Assembly: GCA_944472155.2 (NCBI GenBank)
Contig: OX235273.1
Location: forward strand, 35,747,204 to 35,811,203
Origin: Trichobilharzia szidati
Taxonomy: Eukaryota; Platyhelminthes; Trematoda; Strigeidida; Schistosomatidae
Direction of reading: 5' to 3'
DNA length: 64,000 nucleotides
A program made the position numbers and the translations under genes. The stretch's first letter is position 1. Every line of letters starts with the position of its first letter. The notes beneath the pieces are model-generated. The model made no database searches. It was not told where the DNA came from and saw nothing but the letters and a program-made list of their open reading frames with translations. Of the stretch, positions 50,414 through 61,860 are shown in pieces.

Positions 50414-50742
50414 TATTAGTTAGTGTTAAACAAGCACAGAGTGGCAAATAGATAGTTATAGGTGTAATTGATATACAATATTATATCCAAAGATTCAGTG
50501 TTTCAAAGGCAAATAATTGTAATAGTTTTTCGCAACTTTTGACAAGGTATTCCACAAAAATCAGAGTTTTAAGTAACTATGCAAATCTTAAATACCACAA
50601 ATGCATCCAAATAGCGTGTGACTATCACACTACACTCCCACCAAAAAAATTAACACGCCATTATATTATGGTAAGGTAAGCCTTAAATTAAACTGACTGT
50701 AAATTTCCGTGTCAAAATAAAAAGATATATATATATATATAT

Positions 50743-51560
50743 GTCTGATTTCCCACAAACTGGAAGATATGCAAGCGAAAAGCAACAAGTTAGCAGAAGA
50801 AGCATCAAAGATAGGACTTCAGGTGAACATAGAGAAAACAGAGGTGATGAAGATTCCTGGGCAACACCACCAGCAGCAATAACAACAACCGACAGCAATC
50901 AGCATAAATGGGAGGAACCTGAAAGAAACACCTCTTTTACCTACCTGGGAAGCATCCTTTCAACTACAGGCGGAACTGACGAGGATATCAAAGCAAGAAT
51001 CGGAAAAGCAAGACAATCTTTCACTACTCTCAAGTCTGTGTGGAGGTCAACAGCACTCAGCATCAAAAATAAGATCCGGGTTTTCAACTCCAATGTGAAG
51101 TCAGTGCTACTATACGGATCAGAGACTTGGCCAGCGCGTCATAAGGAGCATCTCAAACAAACTACAGACCTTCATTAACAGTTGTCTTCGCTCAATACTA
51201 GAGATCAGATGGCCGGCCAGAAAAGATCAGCAACAGAGATCTCTGGCAATGAGCGAACCAACCAGGAACCGATTGTGAAACAAATAGGCAGGAAGAAATG
51301 GAGATGGATTGGCCATACTCTGAGGAAACCATCGAGTGACATCACTGGACAAGCCATTACTCGAGTGGAACCCGAAAGGGAAGCGGCGAGTTGGTCGTCA
51401 GTGCGAGGGTGGGTGACTTATAGGAGGTCATGTGAAGAGGAGATGAAGACGTGTGGGCAGACATGGAGCCATATGAAAACTCTAGCAGAGAACCGAACGC
51501 AATGGAGACGCACGGCTGAAGCCCTATGTTCCTCTAGGAATTAAAGGATACAATAATAAT
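50743..51560 (+). mobile_element. RTE-like LINE, RT C-terminus and 3' tail
   Basis: Frames 50,741-51,178 and 51,182-51,544 together: GEHRENRGDEDSW, FTYLGSILSTTGGTDEDI, RIGKARQSFTTLKSVWRST, VKSVLLYGSETW, then KKWRWIGHTLRKP and TWSHMKTLAENRTQWRR. One frameshift/stop lies near 51,178. The 3' end GAAGCCCTATGTTCC...AATAATAATTATT (51,516-51,567) is the family tail. Truncated at the palm. Confidence 0.87.
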
Positions 51561-51567
51561 TATTATG

Positions 51568-52340
51568 CATTCTAGTAGGGCTGTTCATTGTTAAAGCCCA
51601 AGGTTCGATGTTTATTTAGTTCTGGGAATCCTATGAACCATAAGAAACTATTCACTCACTCACAAAATGTGATTACAGATTAAAATTATCCTAAGAAAAA
51701 CTTGTTCAGTATTGTGTACAGAGATCATTCTTTAAAGTTCTCAATGTCTTAGGATGACAAGGTTCAGTTTGAAATGGTTTTCAGTCGAATATATATATTT
51801 TTTGAGACACAGTTTTCACTGAACATTGAGAATCCTCGGAATCTGTGAAGTGCACTAGACAAAATTACCAACAAAGAACTTTTGCAAAGAGGCGCAGTAA
51901 TTCAAATTAGCACACTTCATAACAACAAATATAAAAGTAGAACAAATAAATCCAATAAAACTATAATAGAGGGAAATATGCAGGAGAAAGAATAATTAGG
52001 CAAAGAACAACAAAGATATCGGGTATCTGAAAGACCACTGACAAATGATTTTAAGCCTTCAGTCGCTGGTGCTTGGTGTCTCGAGGACTCTAGCCAGTCG
52101 CCATGTGGGTCAAACCAACAGCGAAAGAATTCATGGACTGGTTTGATGTTTTTACTTGACCAACTTTACCCTCCCTCTTAGCCGATCTAATCTTAAATCA
52201 GCTGACATTGCTCATTGAGGAAGATAGTTGCTCAGCATGCTTAATATATGGTGTCTTTTCCCATAAATTGGGTTATCCTTGGCAGTTGAACTTGGATATT
52301 TAAAGCTATAACTTTTGTATAAAAATATTTAATTCATATT
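51568..52340. other. Unassigned stretch
   Basis: No coding or repeat signature recognised between the RTE tail and the PLE-B copy. Confidence 0.35.
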
Positions 52341-53430
52341 CACAAACAGCATTTCCAACAGTCTACGGAAGCGCCTGGAGCTCTGATACCCTGAAAGAAG
52401 AACTGCACTACCTGGAAGAAATCTTCATACAAAATGGATATCCGCCAAGATTCATGGTCAAAAACATCATACAGAAAGTCTAAAGCAAAAGACACCATCC
52501 GTGCCAAAAAATACTATATATGAACCTCGACTTCAAAGGTGACCTACTCAGTGATCTCCCTAAGAGGAGAATTTCCACTTCTGTAAGAAGAACTTTCTTC
52601 GCGGCAACACTGAGAGTAGTGTTCTCCAGTCGCTCCTTGATCTGTAAAAGCTCAAAAGACTAGATCTGGCACCTGACCACCTACGTGTGTATACATCAGT
52701 TCACCTGTTGTTGTGGAGCCAGCCAGGTACATCGGTCATTCGACGCGCATCCTGTCAAAAAGGGTCAAAGAACACTATCCAGAGTGGCTATAGAAAGGAA
52801 GCAGCTGTCGTATAAGGAGTGCAATAATCGAACATCTCCTCACCACTGGTCGTTCCATCCCAACAGACGCCTCCTTCAAAGTAATCTACAATATGAAGAA
52901 CAACCTACCAAAGACAATACGTATCCGTCTTCTTTGCATTACAGAAGCCCTAGCCATTCATTTAGAAGAACCAGAACTATGCATACAAAAGAAAATTATT
53001 CAACCACTTCTACTATCATGGTAACAACTCTGTTGATTTGACTTAACTTTTGCTTGTTTGCTTGTTTTTTCTAACTACTTAAAACTCTTACGTAATTCCT
53101 TATTTTATTTTGTTTCTATGTACATCATGAACGCAACTCTTTCATAAAACTATTCATGTTATTATGTAACGCTTGTTTTACAATCGTTTGTAACAACTCA
53201 TCACTTTTGTTGCCGCCCTCTTATATCAACAATCAATTCCTCTGAACGCTTTTTGTATTACGTAATTCCACCAAAAACTTACTAATTGTATTTTCACTTG
53301 ACAAATGTAGTGTACACACATACACACACACACAAAATAACCGTATATATTTGTGAGTGTACAGCTGTGAAAATGAATTCGCCGACGAAAAGAGACTCTT
53401 CGCTGAACTACTGGTCTTCTGTTGCCTATT
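52341..53430 (+). mobile_element. PLE-B, thumb plus endonuclease with frameshifts, and 3' UTR
   Basis: In shifting frames: EEIFIQNGYPPRF, ILYMNLDFKGDLLSDL, RRTFFAATLRVVFSSRS, YVCIHQFTCCCGAS, then RILSKRVKEHYPEWL, SAIIEHLLTTGRS, SFKVIYNMKNNLPKTI, CIQKKIIQPLLLSW before a stop near 53,025. Same domain order as 41,795-42,469 but with several frameshifts. The 3' UTR 53,030-53,430 matches 5,610-5,995, including an (AC)n run and the GAATTCGCC block. Confidence 0.82.
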
Positions 53431-53434
53431 AACT

Positions 53435-53815
53435 TTCATAAACAGTTGCCTTTGCTCTCTACTAAAAATCAGATGGTTGACTGATTGGAAAATATTAGCT
53501 ACAAGAAACTCTGTCAACGAATCAACTAACCAACCTATGGCTGAACGAATATGCAGAAATAAACGGAGATGAACTGAACACGCTGAGAAAACAAAGGAGT
53601 GACATCTTATGCCAGGCAGACCATCGAATAGAACCCGAATGAGAAACGACGAGTTGGGCGTGCATGGGTGACATAGATGAGATGGTGTAAGGAGGCAATG
53701 AAGCCTTTGGGCAATCATGGAGCCAAGTAAAAGAGACGACAGAGGAGAGTGTGAAGTGACGACGTCCTATTGAAGCCCTATGTTCCAGTCGGAACCAAAA
53801 GGAATAGTAATAATA
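53435..53815 (+). mobile_element. RTE-like LINE 3' end
   Basis: Decayed RT C-terminus followed by the family tail GAAGCCCTATGTTCCAGTCG and AATAATAATC. It sits immediately against the PLE-B 3' end. Strongly 5'-truncated. Confidence 0.7.
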
Positions 53816-54649
53816 ATCAGCATGCTTGGAAAGGAATAACAGATTTCGAAACCTCTTCTAATGACATATATATAAACATTCAATAGTCTACACCAATGGT
53901 TGCCAGTGACATAAAATTCATGAACTTTAGTTGTTTTTTTTTGTGGTACTAATAAGTTCCTTTGTCGTCAAATCTGAGTCGATCAATTTGTAGATAATGT
54001 GTACAGTGTCGCGGTTATCTTCGACAATTTTAAACAACTCTCATTTATTTGTTCATTTATTTATTTGATCACTTAATTTCATTAGTAGCAGTTTTCTGAT
54101 TGAAAAGAAAAACTATTTTCATGATAGGTGGTCATAATATACCGATTGATTTACCTTTGAAGGAAGGAGGGGAATCATGTTTACAATGATATCAAATCAT
54201 CAAAAGGTACACGTGCATAATAATCTCCCCGTTTTGTTTTTTCTCTGAAAGAAAGGAACAAAACTAGAAAATTCTTGACAAAACAAATTTATTATCTAAG
54301 AATCTTTACTTATACACACAAAACTACATTTGCATACTAACGAACATGTGTGTAGAAATTGTTGTCTTTGGTGTATACTTTAACCAGCTGTTTGTGCTAT
54401 TATTATAACAAACTTGAACCTACATCGTAGAAAAAAAAGAAAGACAACGCAATGCTTGTCAGTTTAGTTGTGTTTTTTTTTCTGTAAAATGTCACCCCAC
54501 GGATTTTAGATGGATAACAGCATGTGTGCCATCTAACGGTAGGTCTCGAAAATCATTCAGTTGTGGTGGGACAGGAAGTGATTAAAAAAAGAGGTTAAAT
54601 TAGATATAATGGAGAAAATTTGTAGCTCACTAAGGTGGATGATTTTGAT
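53816..54649. other. Unassigned stretch
   Basis: AT-rich, no convincing ORF, no repeat match noticed. Confidence 0.35.
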
Positions 54650-55045
54650 CTATTAGTTGTGTTCTCTGAGCTGGATAGTGGTTTATTTGCGAAGCTTTCA
54701 TTGCCCTACTAGACAACATCTTTAGCGCATACTACTTCAATTTGAAGTGAGCTTTTAGATTTCTCCAAAAGTTTAATAGTTATCTCTCCTGGCGATAACC
54801 TTGAACAACGTCGTGAATGGTTGTTTTTGTGTGTTTTCACACCCTCTTGGCTACTAGTACTTGTATTGGTGATGATTGTTTCTCTGAACTGAAGTTTGAC
54901 CCTTTGTGTGTGAGATTTCCTTCTTATCGATTGGTAACTTTTGTCTTTGTCGATGTGTTTATTGATTGGCGATTCACTGGAATACCAGGCTTCTAGAAAT
55001 TCTTTAGCATTCTTGATGTTTCCTCTGTCTAATGTTTGAACGAAA
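54650..55045 (-). mobile_element. PLE-D C-terminal fragment, inverted partner
   Basis: Frame 54,709-55,065 (minus): RGNIKNAKEFLEAWYSSESPINKHI, DKSYQSIRRKSHTQ, the C-terminus of the PLE-D protein. It starts abruptly at about 55,040, where a plus-strand PLE-D copy begins, so the pair is head to head. Confidence 0.75.
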
Positions 55046-55600
55046 GAAGATAAAACCAACATCATTTACAAAATAAGTTGCAATGACTGCGAAAAACACT
55101 ACATTGGCCAAACTGGACACCCCTCCTCTTCGTCTTCGTTTCCATGACCATAAACTAGCCGTTAGAAGACATAACATCCACTCCCTCATATCACTACATA
55201 CAGACAACCGTGGACATCAATTCGACTGGAACAACCAGCGTTCAAATATTAGACACAGGAAACACCAAGAATGCTAGAGAATTTTTAGAGGCCTGTCTGG
55301 TATTCCAGTGAATCGTCACTCAACAGACACATTGACATAGACAAAAGTTACCAATTGATAAGGAGGAAATCTCACACACAAAGTTCAAGACAAGGATACA
55401 ATCAGTTCCAATACAACACACAAAAACAACCAGTCACAACGTTGATCAAGGTTACCGCCAGGAGAGATGACTAATAAACTCGTGGAGAAATCTAAAAGCT
55501 AACTTCAACAAAATGAAGTATGCACTGAAGATGTTGCCTAGTACAGTAATGAAAGCTTCACAAATAAACCATCTAGCTTAGAGAACACAACTATATCAAA
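55046..55600 (+). mobile_element. PLE-D GIY-YIG endonuclease, frameshifted
   Basis: From about 55,045: NIIYKISCNDCEKHYIGQTG, the cysteine linker and HYIGQ core. After a frameshift: RLRFHDHKLAVRRHNIHSLI (55,140-55,200), HTDNRGHQFDWNN, RKHQEC, then SSESSLNRHIDIDKSYQLI. An inactive copy of the same family as 61,322-61,587. Confidence 0.78.
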
Positions 55601-55852
55601 AAACGGAGGTTAAATTGACAAACAGCACTAGGTCGTGAATTATGTGGTTCGTTTGTTTTAATTTGGAGAAAAAAGGCCCCTAATTGAAGTTTACTGACAA
55701 CTCTAACATCTGATGCCTTCTTTGCAGTATTGTGCGAATTCATCCTTATGCAGTGTGTCCTTGACGGCGCTAAAATAAACCAAAGACTAAATTTATTAGA
55801 TTAAACAGAATCAGCTTAACGAATCAATTAATGAAATTAAGATCTAGCCAGG

Positions 55853-56065
55853 CTGCAGATCTTTTGGCGCAAGGAGATTCATCGTACTGAAGTTTCTGTA
55901 GCAGCTTTGTTTACGGGGTGGGGTTGCTAGCCTCACGCCTGAGAAGGGGTTTTTTACATTAAAATATAGTTTACAGAGGAGCGACCTTGTGGGTTGATCC
56001 CCTTGAAACCAGGAAAACAAGGAGTAAAACAATCAGAACAACACCAGCAAAGGAAAATAATTCAT
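55853..56065 (-). mobile_element. RTE-like LINE 5' UTR fragment
   Basis: Same sequence as 49,860-50,050 (GGCGTGAGGCTAGCAACCCC; GCTACAGAAACTTCAG). The coding part is lost about 20 bases after the first codons. A LINE fragment with its 5' end but no 3' end is unusual, since LINEs normally lose 5' sequence. Confidence 0.7.
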
Positions 56066-56459
56066 AACAGGAAGGGCAAAAAGTGACAACAACAATAAAA
56101 AAAAACCTTAGCAGTATTATCAAAGTCAGATACAGTTAACAAAAATGATATCAAAATCATAGACGCACTGACTTGACCCAAACAGAACATGTAAATCCAT
56201 CAATATATACAATTATAACTACAATTATAGATATTAGTTAGTGTTAGTCAGTTCCAAAATGGTAATCAGATAGTTATAGGTATTATCGATCAACAAGATT
56301 ATATCCACAGATTCAGTGTTTGAAAAGCAAATAGTTACACTACTTTCCGAAAGTTCTTAGCAAGAAATAAGAGTTTTATGATACTACGTGAATGTAGCGT
56401 AGTAATCGAAAAGCTCGTCAAGGAGGAGGCAGATGCTCTAGGTATTTTAAGTCTGCTTT

Positions 56460-56762
56460 TAAAGCATACGCATTTGGCCAGGCTTGGACTCCATTTTGTA
56501 TTCCTTCATTGTGCTTTCAACATGTACATACTCAGAGTTCGCAGTTCAGCCATATTAAAAATGGTCACCATAAATAATCTTAACATTTTATTCTCATTAA
56601 ATATATACCACTCATCAGAGTCCATTGCTAAATAACTGAGTCTTTTTGAATTGTGTTTTGTTATCAGTATTTGGAGGTCAGGTAGTGTACTGATTGATTA
56701 GGCAATTAGACACACTACATTTAGTAAGGCTGGTATAGTGTAGGTGATCAGTAACACAATGA
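56460..56762 (+). repeat. Partial third copy of the 1.2 kb repeat
   Basis: Homologous to about 40,385-40,555 and 42,715-42,890 (CTCATCAGAG..CATTTCCAAATAA; CTACATTTAGT..GGGCTG). It ends at the RTE copy that follows. Confidence 0.55.
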
Positions 56763-57880
56763 GTATTATTATTATTATTGTTCCCTTCGGTTCCGAGTGG
56801 AACATAGGGCTTCAACAACACATCCCCACTTTGTTCTGTTTGGTGTTGTCCTCCTCGGTTGGGCCCACGATTGCCCATAATCTCTCATCTCCTCCTCGTC
56901 ACACGATCTTCTCCACATCATCCTTGGACGACCCACTCGTCGTTTTCCATTCGGGTTCCACTCAAGTGATGGCCTGCATTGCGCGCCATGTTATTCTACG
57001 ATCTCCTCAGTGTGTGCCCTATCCATCTTCATTTTCTCACACATATTTGTTGAACGAAAGGTTTTTGGTTAGTTTGTTGCCAAAGTTTCTTTTTGCTAAT
57101 TCTTTCAGAGAGGCTATTTGATCTTCAATAAAGAGCTAAGATAGCTAGCTGTTGATAAAAGTTTGAAGCTGCCTGTTAGAAATGCTTTCCGTGGCACGTA
57201 GTGCAAGTTTCTGACCTGTATAGAAGAAATGATTGACTGACTTCACATTTGTGTTGAACAGAATCCGAATCTCGTTGTTTATGCTGGCTGGTTGAGTGAG
57301 TGAGTGAATGACAGCAGAAGATTTCCAAATTGGTTTCAAGTTGATGGAGGCGTATCTTGCCTTTCTGACTGTCTGGCTGGCTGACTGGTTTTGACATCTT
57401 CATCCGTGCTGTCCGACTGCCTGCTGGATAAGTGAAGCCAGAAAGTAACCTCTGTCAAATTTCTCTCGTTGATGTTGATTAGTGCTGGTTGGCTGGTTGC
57501 TTATCTTTATCACCTCCATCTTCTCTACCTTCCCTTGGAGTCCTGTTTTAGCTGGCTGCTTCTTCTACCAGTTTGTTTGTTTTCGGCTGTTGGCCTTCGA
57601 GCTTGTTTGACATTAAACATAAATCATCCACATCCGAAGTCCAGATCTTCTAGAGTCTTCTTATTGGTGGTCCAGCGTATTCCTGTCTTCTCACTCCCAA
57701 CGCACGGTCTGACGCATAATTCAGTGCATCACAATTAGGAATATCATCGGTGATAATAAGCAGCCAGGCTTGTCTTACTCCTGTATTCATTTAAAACGCC
57801 TCGTTGAGTTTTCCGTTGTGGATCACCTGACACGTGGCACTGTCAGACAGCTAGCTGTTTAATTAGGTTGATAACGATTT
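56763..57880 (-). mobile_element. RTE-like LINE, decayed RT C-terminal half
   Basis: Minus strand in several frames: QPAKTG-like and DGGDKDK blocks near 57,500, LLYRSETC near 57,215, RWIGHTLRR near 57,020, and the tail GAAGCCCTATGTTCCACTCG then AATAATAATAAT at 56,763-56,815. Older than the 45.8 and 50.7 kb copies judging by frameshifts. Confidence 0.75.
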
Positions 57881-58204
57881 AAGGCACGAACAGAACGAGA
57901 AGCCTGCAGTTAATTAATCCAGTTACCTACAACTGATTTCTTATATACCAGTCTGTGACAGTTAATGATACCATTCGGCCGCTTAGGCCGAAGCAAGTAG
58001 AATGTCTTTCGAAAGCGGAATGAATTAGCAAGAAGTCACTTGGTTAAGGCAATAAGCCACACCTCAACTCTTTCCTGTTTGTTCACAACCGATACTTACA
58101 TATATTTACTCACGTATCAGTTTAGAAAAATCAACTTTTTCTCGAAGACTGGTGGCAAATTGAATACTAAGAGAAGTTATATAAAAATGCAGTAAATGTG
58201 AACC
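57881..58204. other. Unassigned stretch
   Basis: Contains a short GC-rich palindrome (TTCGGCCGCTTAGGCCGAA, 57,973-57,991); nothing else recognised. Confidence 0.3.
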
Positions 58205-58490
58205 GCTAAGGATAAAACTCAAGACCTTCAGGCTATGGTATGAGGCTGCTGACCATCCAGCCACTACAGCAGAATCTTTCAATTCCCCATAGAGATTTTC
58301 ACCACCAACCAGTATGAATATCGGTGAGTATTCGCACTCACATCCAACTTAGTGTATCCCACTGGCTAAAACTTCTCACTGGAGTCATGGATGTGTACTG
58401 ATGAAGAGTCCCGGAACAGGATGAAACAGCTACCCAGTACTCCCTGGCTTACTAATGGTTCTTTAACCGATGTCAGTTCATGATCGATCC
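58205..58490. repeat. SINE family 2 remnants, opposed pieces
   Basis: 58,215-58,280 is a minus-strand tRNA-like head (A-box TGGCTGGATGG, decayed B-box). 58,380-58,480 is a plus-strand body piece shared with 62,965-63,060 (TGTGTACTGATGAAGAGTCC). Confidence 0.4.
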
Positions 58491-59572
58491 TGTAATCAAT
58501 TAGATCTCCGCAAACCAACACTTGACAGTTCCAGTGTTTACAACTACACCCAAAAGACATTTTAATCAGTGAAACCACGGAACGATATTTTTAGATTAAG
58601 AATTACGAAATTGTTGAAATTACAAAAGCGTTTCAAGTCAAAATCTGAATGAATGTTAGAGATGTACAACCTACTTTTCAGGTCACACTTATCAATATTT
58701 CACAGTTATCTCTAATTCTATTCGATTCCTACACTTATACCCAGTAAATTTTTATTTAACCTGGAATTTGGTTAACTTGAGAAACAGAAATCAGCCTACT
58801 TGACACTATTTGATTTATGGTAATCAGAAGAGAGACAGAGAGGTTTATTTGGAAAACTTGCATATGTGCATTACTTTTGCTGTATGAGGCTGATAATCAG
58901 TTAGGATTTTCATCTGCCCTAACCCACCCAACCCCCATAGACACCCATTAATGAATGCTGTCTGGTAAGACAAACCACCTGTCTTTTGAACCGTTTGACA
59001 TATACGGTATATATATATATATATTTATTTCTTTGTTTAAACTTATCTTGAAATTAGCAGATGCTTGTTATGAAGTCACCAGAAGAGCTAATTAACAAAA
59101 AGCATTGATGATGATGACTTCTGTCTAATCAGGCTAAAAATTTCCGTGAAGATGACAGTTTTGACATGAAACTTCCTTCTGCTGTCTTCCCAGACCCCTT
59201 ATGACATAATGAAACATTGTGAATAGCAGTGACCTTTGCTATGACCTCATTAACTATTTTTGTTATTAACTAAGAATTCAGAATTTTCCTATTGATTTAT
59301 TTACTAGCTAACTGTCTTATAAAGTGAAAAGAATGCCGTATTATAAAGCGACGATACGTTCACTGTGACGCTAAGCAACTTTTTGAGTCACTTCTCATCT
59401 AGCTTTTTATCTTTAGTCCCATCATATCTCCTTGTGAATGTGCATTTTCCTGTAGATATCTCCTGAAGATTCATAACATTTTTTCCAGTGTAACTTCTGA
59501 AGCATATCAGATTTCAAAAGACTGATTCCTGAATAAAGAATGTTCTTTTCGACAAATTCCTCTTCATCAGGT
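58491..59572. other. Unassigned stretch
   Basis: AT-rich with an (AT)n run at about 59,006-59,025. A hammerhead-like CCTGATGAAG ... GTCGAAAAG lies on the minus strand at about 59,540-59,572. No gene seen. Confidence 0.35.
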
Positions 59573-59927
59573 TTGTAGCGGTAAATAATTCCCCAAAATT
59601 ATTGACCAAAGCAATCATCACTCAACATTGGATGCTGACCATCACTGTTTAAGTCGACTTGTTTAGCTGAAGGCTTCCGGTCAAGTATCCCCGCCATTTG
59701 GTACTCCGTCGTGTCACGTGCGTGCACGATTACTAGCTAGCTAAGCATTCACTTCAAACAGCGATTTGGTCCCGAAATATATTACGTACTTTGGACAACT
59801 AAATCTGGTCTTTTGCTTTATCTTTGGTACTCGAAGAGCAAACACTATAGAAGTTGTTGGTATAAGATCTTGCGTTAGTATACTCCGTACAGTTCGCGAA
59901 CGTCGATACCGTCAACCACCAAAGGTT
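59573..59927 (+). repeat. Uncharacterised ~350 bp dispersed repeat
   Basis: Homologous to 13,815-14,165 and the mirrored 34,078-34,430. It starts GGTAAATAATTCCCCAAAAT and ends near CGTCAACCACCAAAGG. Confidence 0.6.
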
Positions 59928-59984
59928 CTACAGTGGTTATATAAGCATCCATATTAATGAAAGAATTAGGGTTATGAAATAATG

Positions 59985-60405
59985 GCGAAGATTTGTAGCT
60001 CACTCGGGTGGATGATATTGAAATAGTTGTGTTCTCTCAGCTGGTTGATTTAATTCCAAAGCTTTCGTCGTCCACCTTCTAGACAACATCTTCTGAATAA
60101 AATGAACTCATTCAAATTCTCCATGAATCATGTAATTGCATCTCCTGACAACCACTGTCGTCACTTGCTGTTAATCTACGTCTCTACTGGTTCTTTTTTA
60201 TTGACTTGGAATTCAAACTTTCTTGTCAAATGATTTACTTTTTACTAACTGGTAAATTTGGTCTATAATAATGTGTTTATCGATCGCTGGCTGATTCACT
60301 TGAGTAGCAGGCTTCTAGGAATTCCCTGACTACAGTTTTGGTGTTTTCTCTGTTTAAAATTTCGGCATTATTCCAATCATCAAATTGGTGTCCAATTCAA
60401 TATTC
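59985..60405 (-). mobile_element. PLE-D C-terminus and 3' end, inverted partner
   Basis: The minus strand matches the 3' end of the plus-strand copy (61,490-61,860): LEAWYSSES-type coding near 60,300-60,350, then the UTR to about 59,985 (GTTGTGTTCTCTCAGCTGG). It meets the plus-strand PLE-D at about 60,405, head to head. Confidence 0.75.
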
Positions 60406-60409
60406 AAAT

Positions 60410-61860
60410 ATACGAACGGATAAAAGGAAACCAATGGGTTTGCCATATCAGGATTGACAGCTGAAGCCGTTATGCAAATATTAGAATTAATAGCTCTATC
60501 TATAATTAAATCAAAAATCTGGGCACGTTACGTTGACGATACATTTGTAATAAGTGACATAAATGATATGGAATATATCCACAAATTAATAAACAACATA
60601 TCTGAAGACAACAAAATTCCATTCTGAGATGTCTTAATCAAGAGAACTAACACAGGGAATTTAGAAACACAAGTATATGGAAAATCAACGCACATGGACC
60701 AAATACTTAACTGTTTTTTTAATTATTATTCCTTCACGTTCCCAGTGGAACATAGGGCTTCAAGCTAGAGGCTTGATGTTTCTGTAGCAATGTTTATTTT
60801 TACAGAATGGGGTTGCTAGCCTCATGCCCAACCTTCCCTCTTTACTGGCTTAGCGAGGTAAAGGAGTGCATCGGTCGAGGATCGAACCCCGGACCATATG
60901 CATGGTCGGCGAGCGTCCTTATCGCTGTGCCACCGACGCACCATATACTCAACTGTAGTAGTTGTAAACCAGTTACCCACAAAAGAAACTGTGTACAGAC
61001 ATTGTTTAAAGGAGTTCAAACACAATATACCACTCCTATGTCGAGGAGAATAGAGGAAAAATACCTCCTAACCGTCTTCAAAAGGAATGGATATTCTTAC
61101 AATTTCATCAAAAAGTGCTTCAACTCGAGTCATAACACCGACAACAAGGCAACATCAAAGACCACACGAACATTCATTATACCATATATAGAAAATATCT
61201 CTGAAATAACAGCCAGAATACTAAGACCGTTTGAAATAGGTATAACACTCAAACCAGCCAACAAAATCACTTCATTCGATATTATGCAAACCGAAATATC
61301 CAAGAGAAAAAGAAGATAAAATTAATACCATTTACAAAGTAAACTGCATGAACTGTAACAGACATTACATCGGCCAAAGTGGGTGTCCACTTCGAATCCG
61401 AATCCAAGAACACAAATTGGCTGTAAAAAGACATGATATACATTCTTTCGTATCAATGCATGTAGATAATTATGGACACCAATTTGATGATTGGGATAAT
61501 GCAAGAATTTTAAATAGAGGAAACACCGAAAAGGCAGTTAGGGAATTCTTAGAAGCCTGGTACTCAAGTGAATCAGCCAGCGATTAACAAACACATTATT
61601 ACAGACCAAATTTACAAACAAGTAAATCATATGACAAGAAAGTTTGAATTCTAAGTCAATAAAAAAACCCAGTAGAGACGTAGATTAACAGCCATTGACG
61701 ACATTGGTTGTCAGGAGATGCAATTACATGCTTCATGGAGAATTTGAATAAGTTCATTTTATAGTGAAACTTGTGGAGAAGAGGTTGTCTAGAAGGTGGA
61801 CGAAGAAAGCTTCGGAATTCAGTCAACCAGCTGAGAGAACACAACTAATGGAAGAATTAG
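60410..61860 (+). mobile_element. PLE-D: RT palm to endonuclease and 3' UTR, split by a SINE
   Basis: Frame from 60,424: NGFAISGLTAEAVMQILEL, IWARYVDDTFVI (palm, intact YVDD), one stop, TGNLETQVYGKSTHMDQIL. The ORF is cut by a SINE at 60,714-60,944 and resumes CKPVTHKRNCVQTLF, then PYIENISEITARILRPF and, in a shifted frame, INTIYKVNCMNCNRHYIGQSG (GIY-YIG core) ... RIRIQEHKLAVKRH, FLEAWYSSES. The 3' UTR reaches about 61,860. The nuclease part (61,322-61,587) is open. It is the most complete PLE-D here. Confidence 0.85.
60714..60944 (-). mobile_element. Chimeric SINE: tRNA head, RTE 5' UTR piece, RTE 3' tail
   Basis: Minus strand: family-3 tRNA head (GCGTCGGTGGCACAGCG, B-box GGGGTTCGATCC), then ATGAGGCTAGCAACCCC...GCTACAGAAACATCA matching the RTE 5' UTR, then GAAGCCCTATGTTCCACTGG...AATAATAATT matching the RTE 3' end and an A-rich tail. 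It is flanked by ATACTTAACTG (60,703-60,713) and ATACTCAACTG (60,945-60,955), an 11-bp target duplication with one mismatch, and it precisely interrupts PLE-D. Confidence 0.85.

Noticed and set aside
50377..50742. CRISPR-like or other regular array near the AT runs
   Set aside because: Only simple AT microsatellites; no repeat-spacer structure anywhere in the window.
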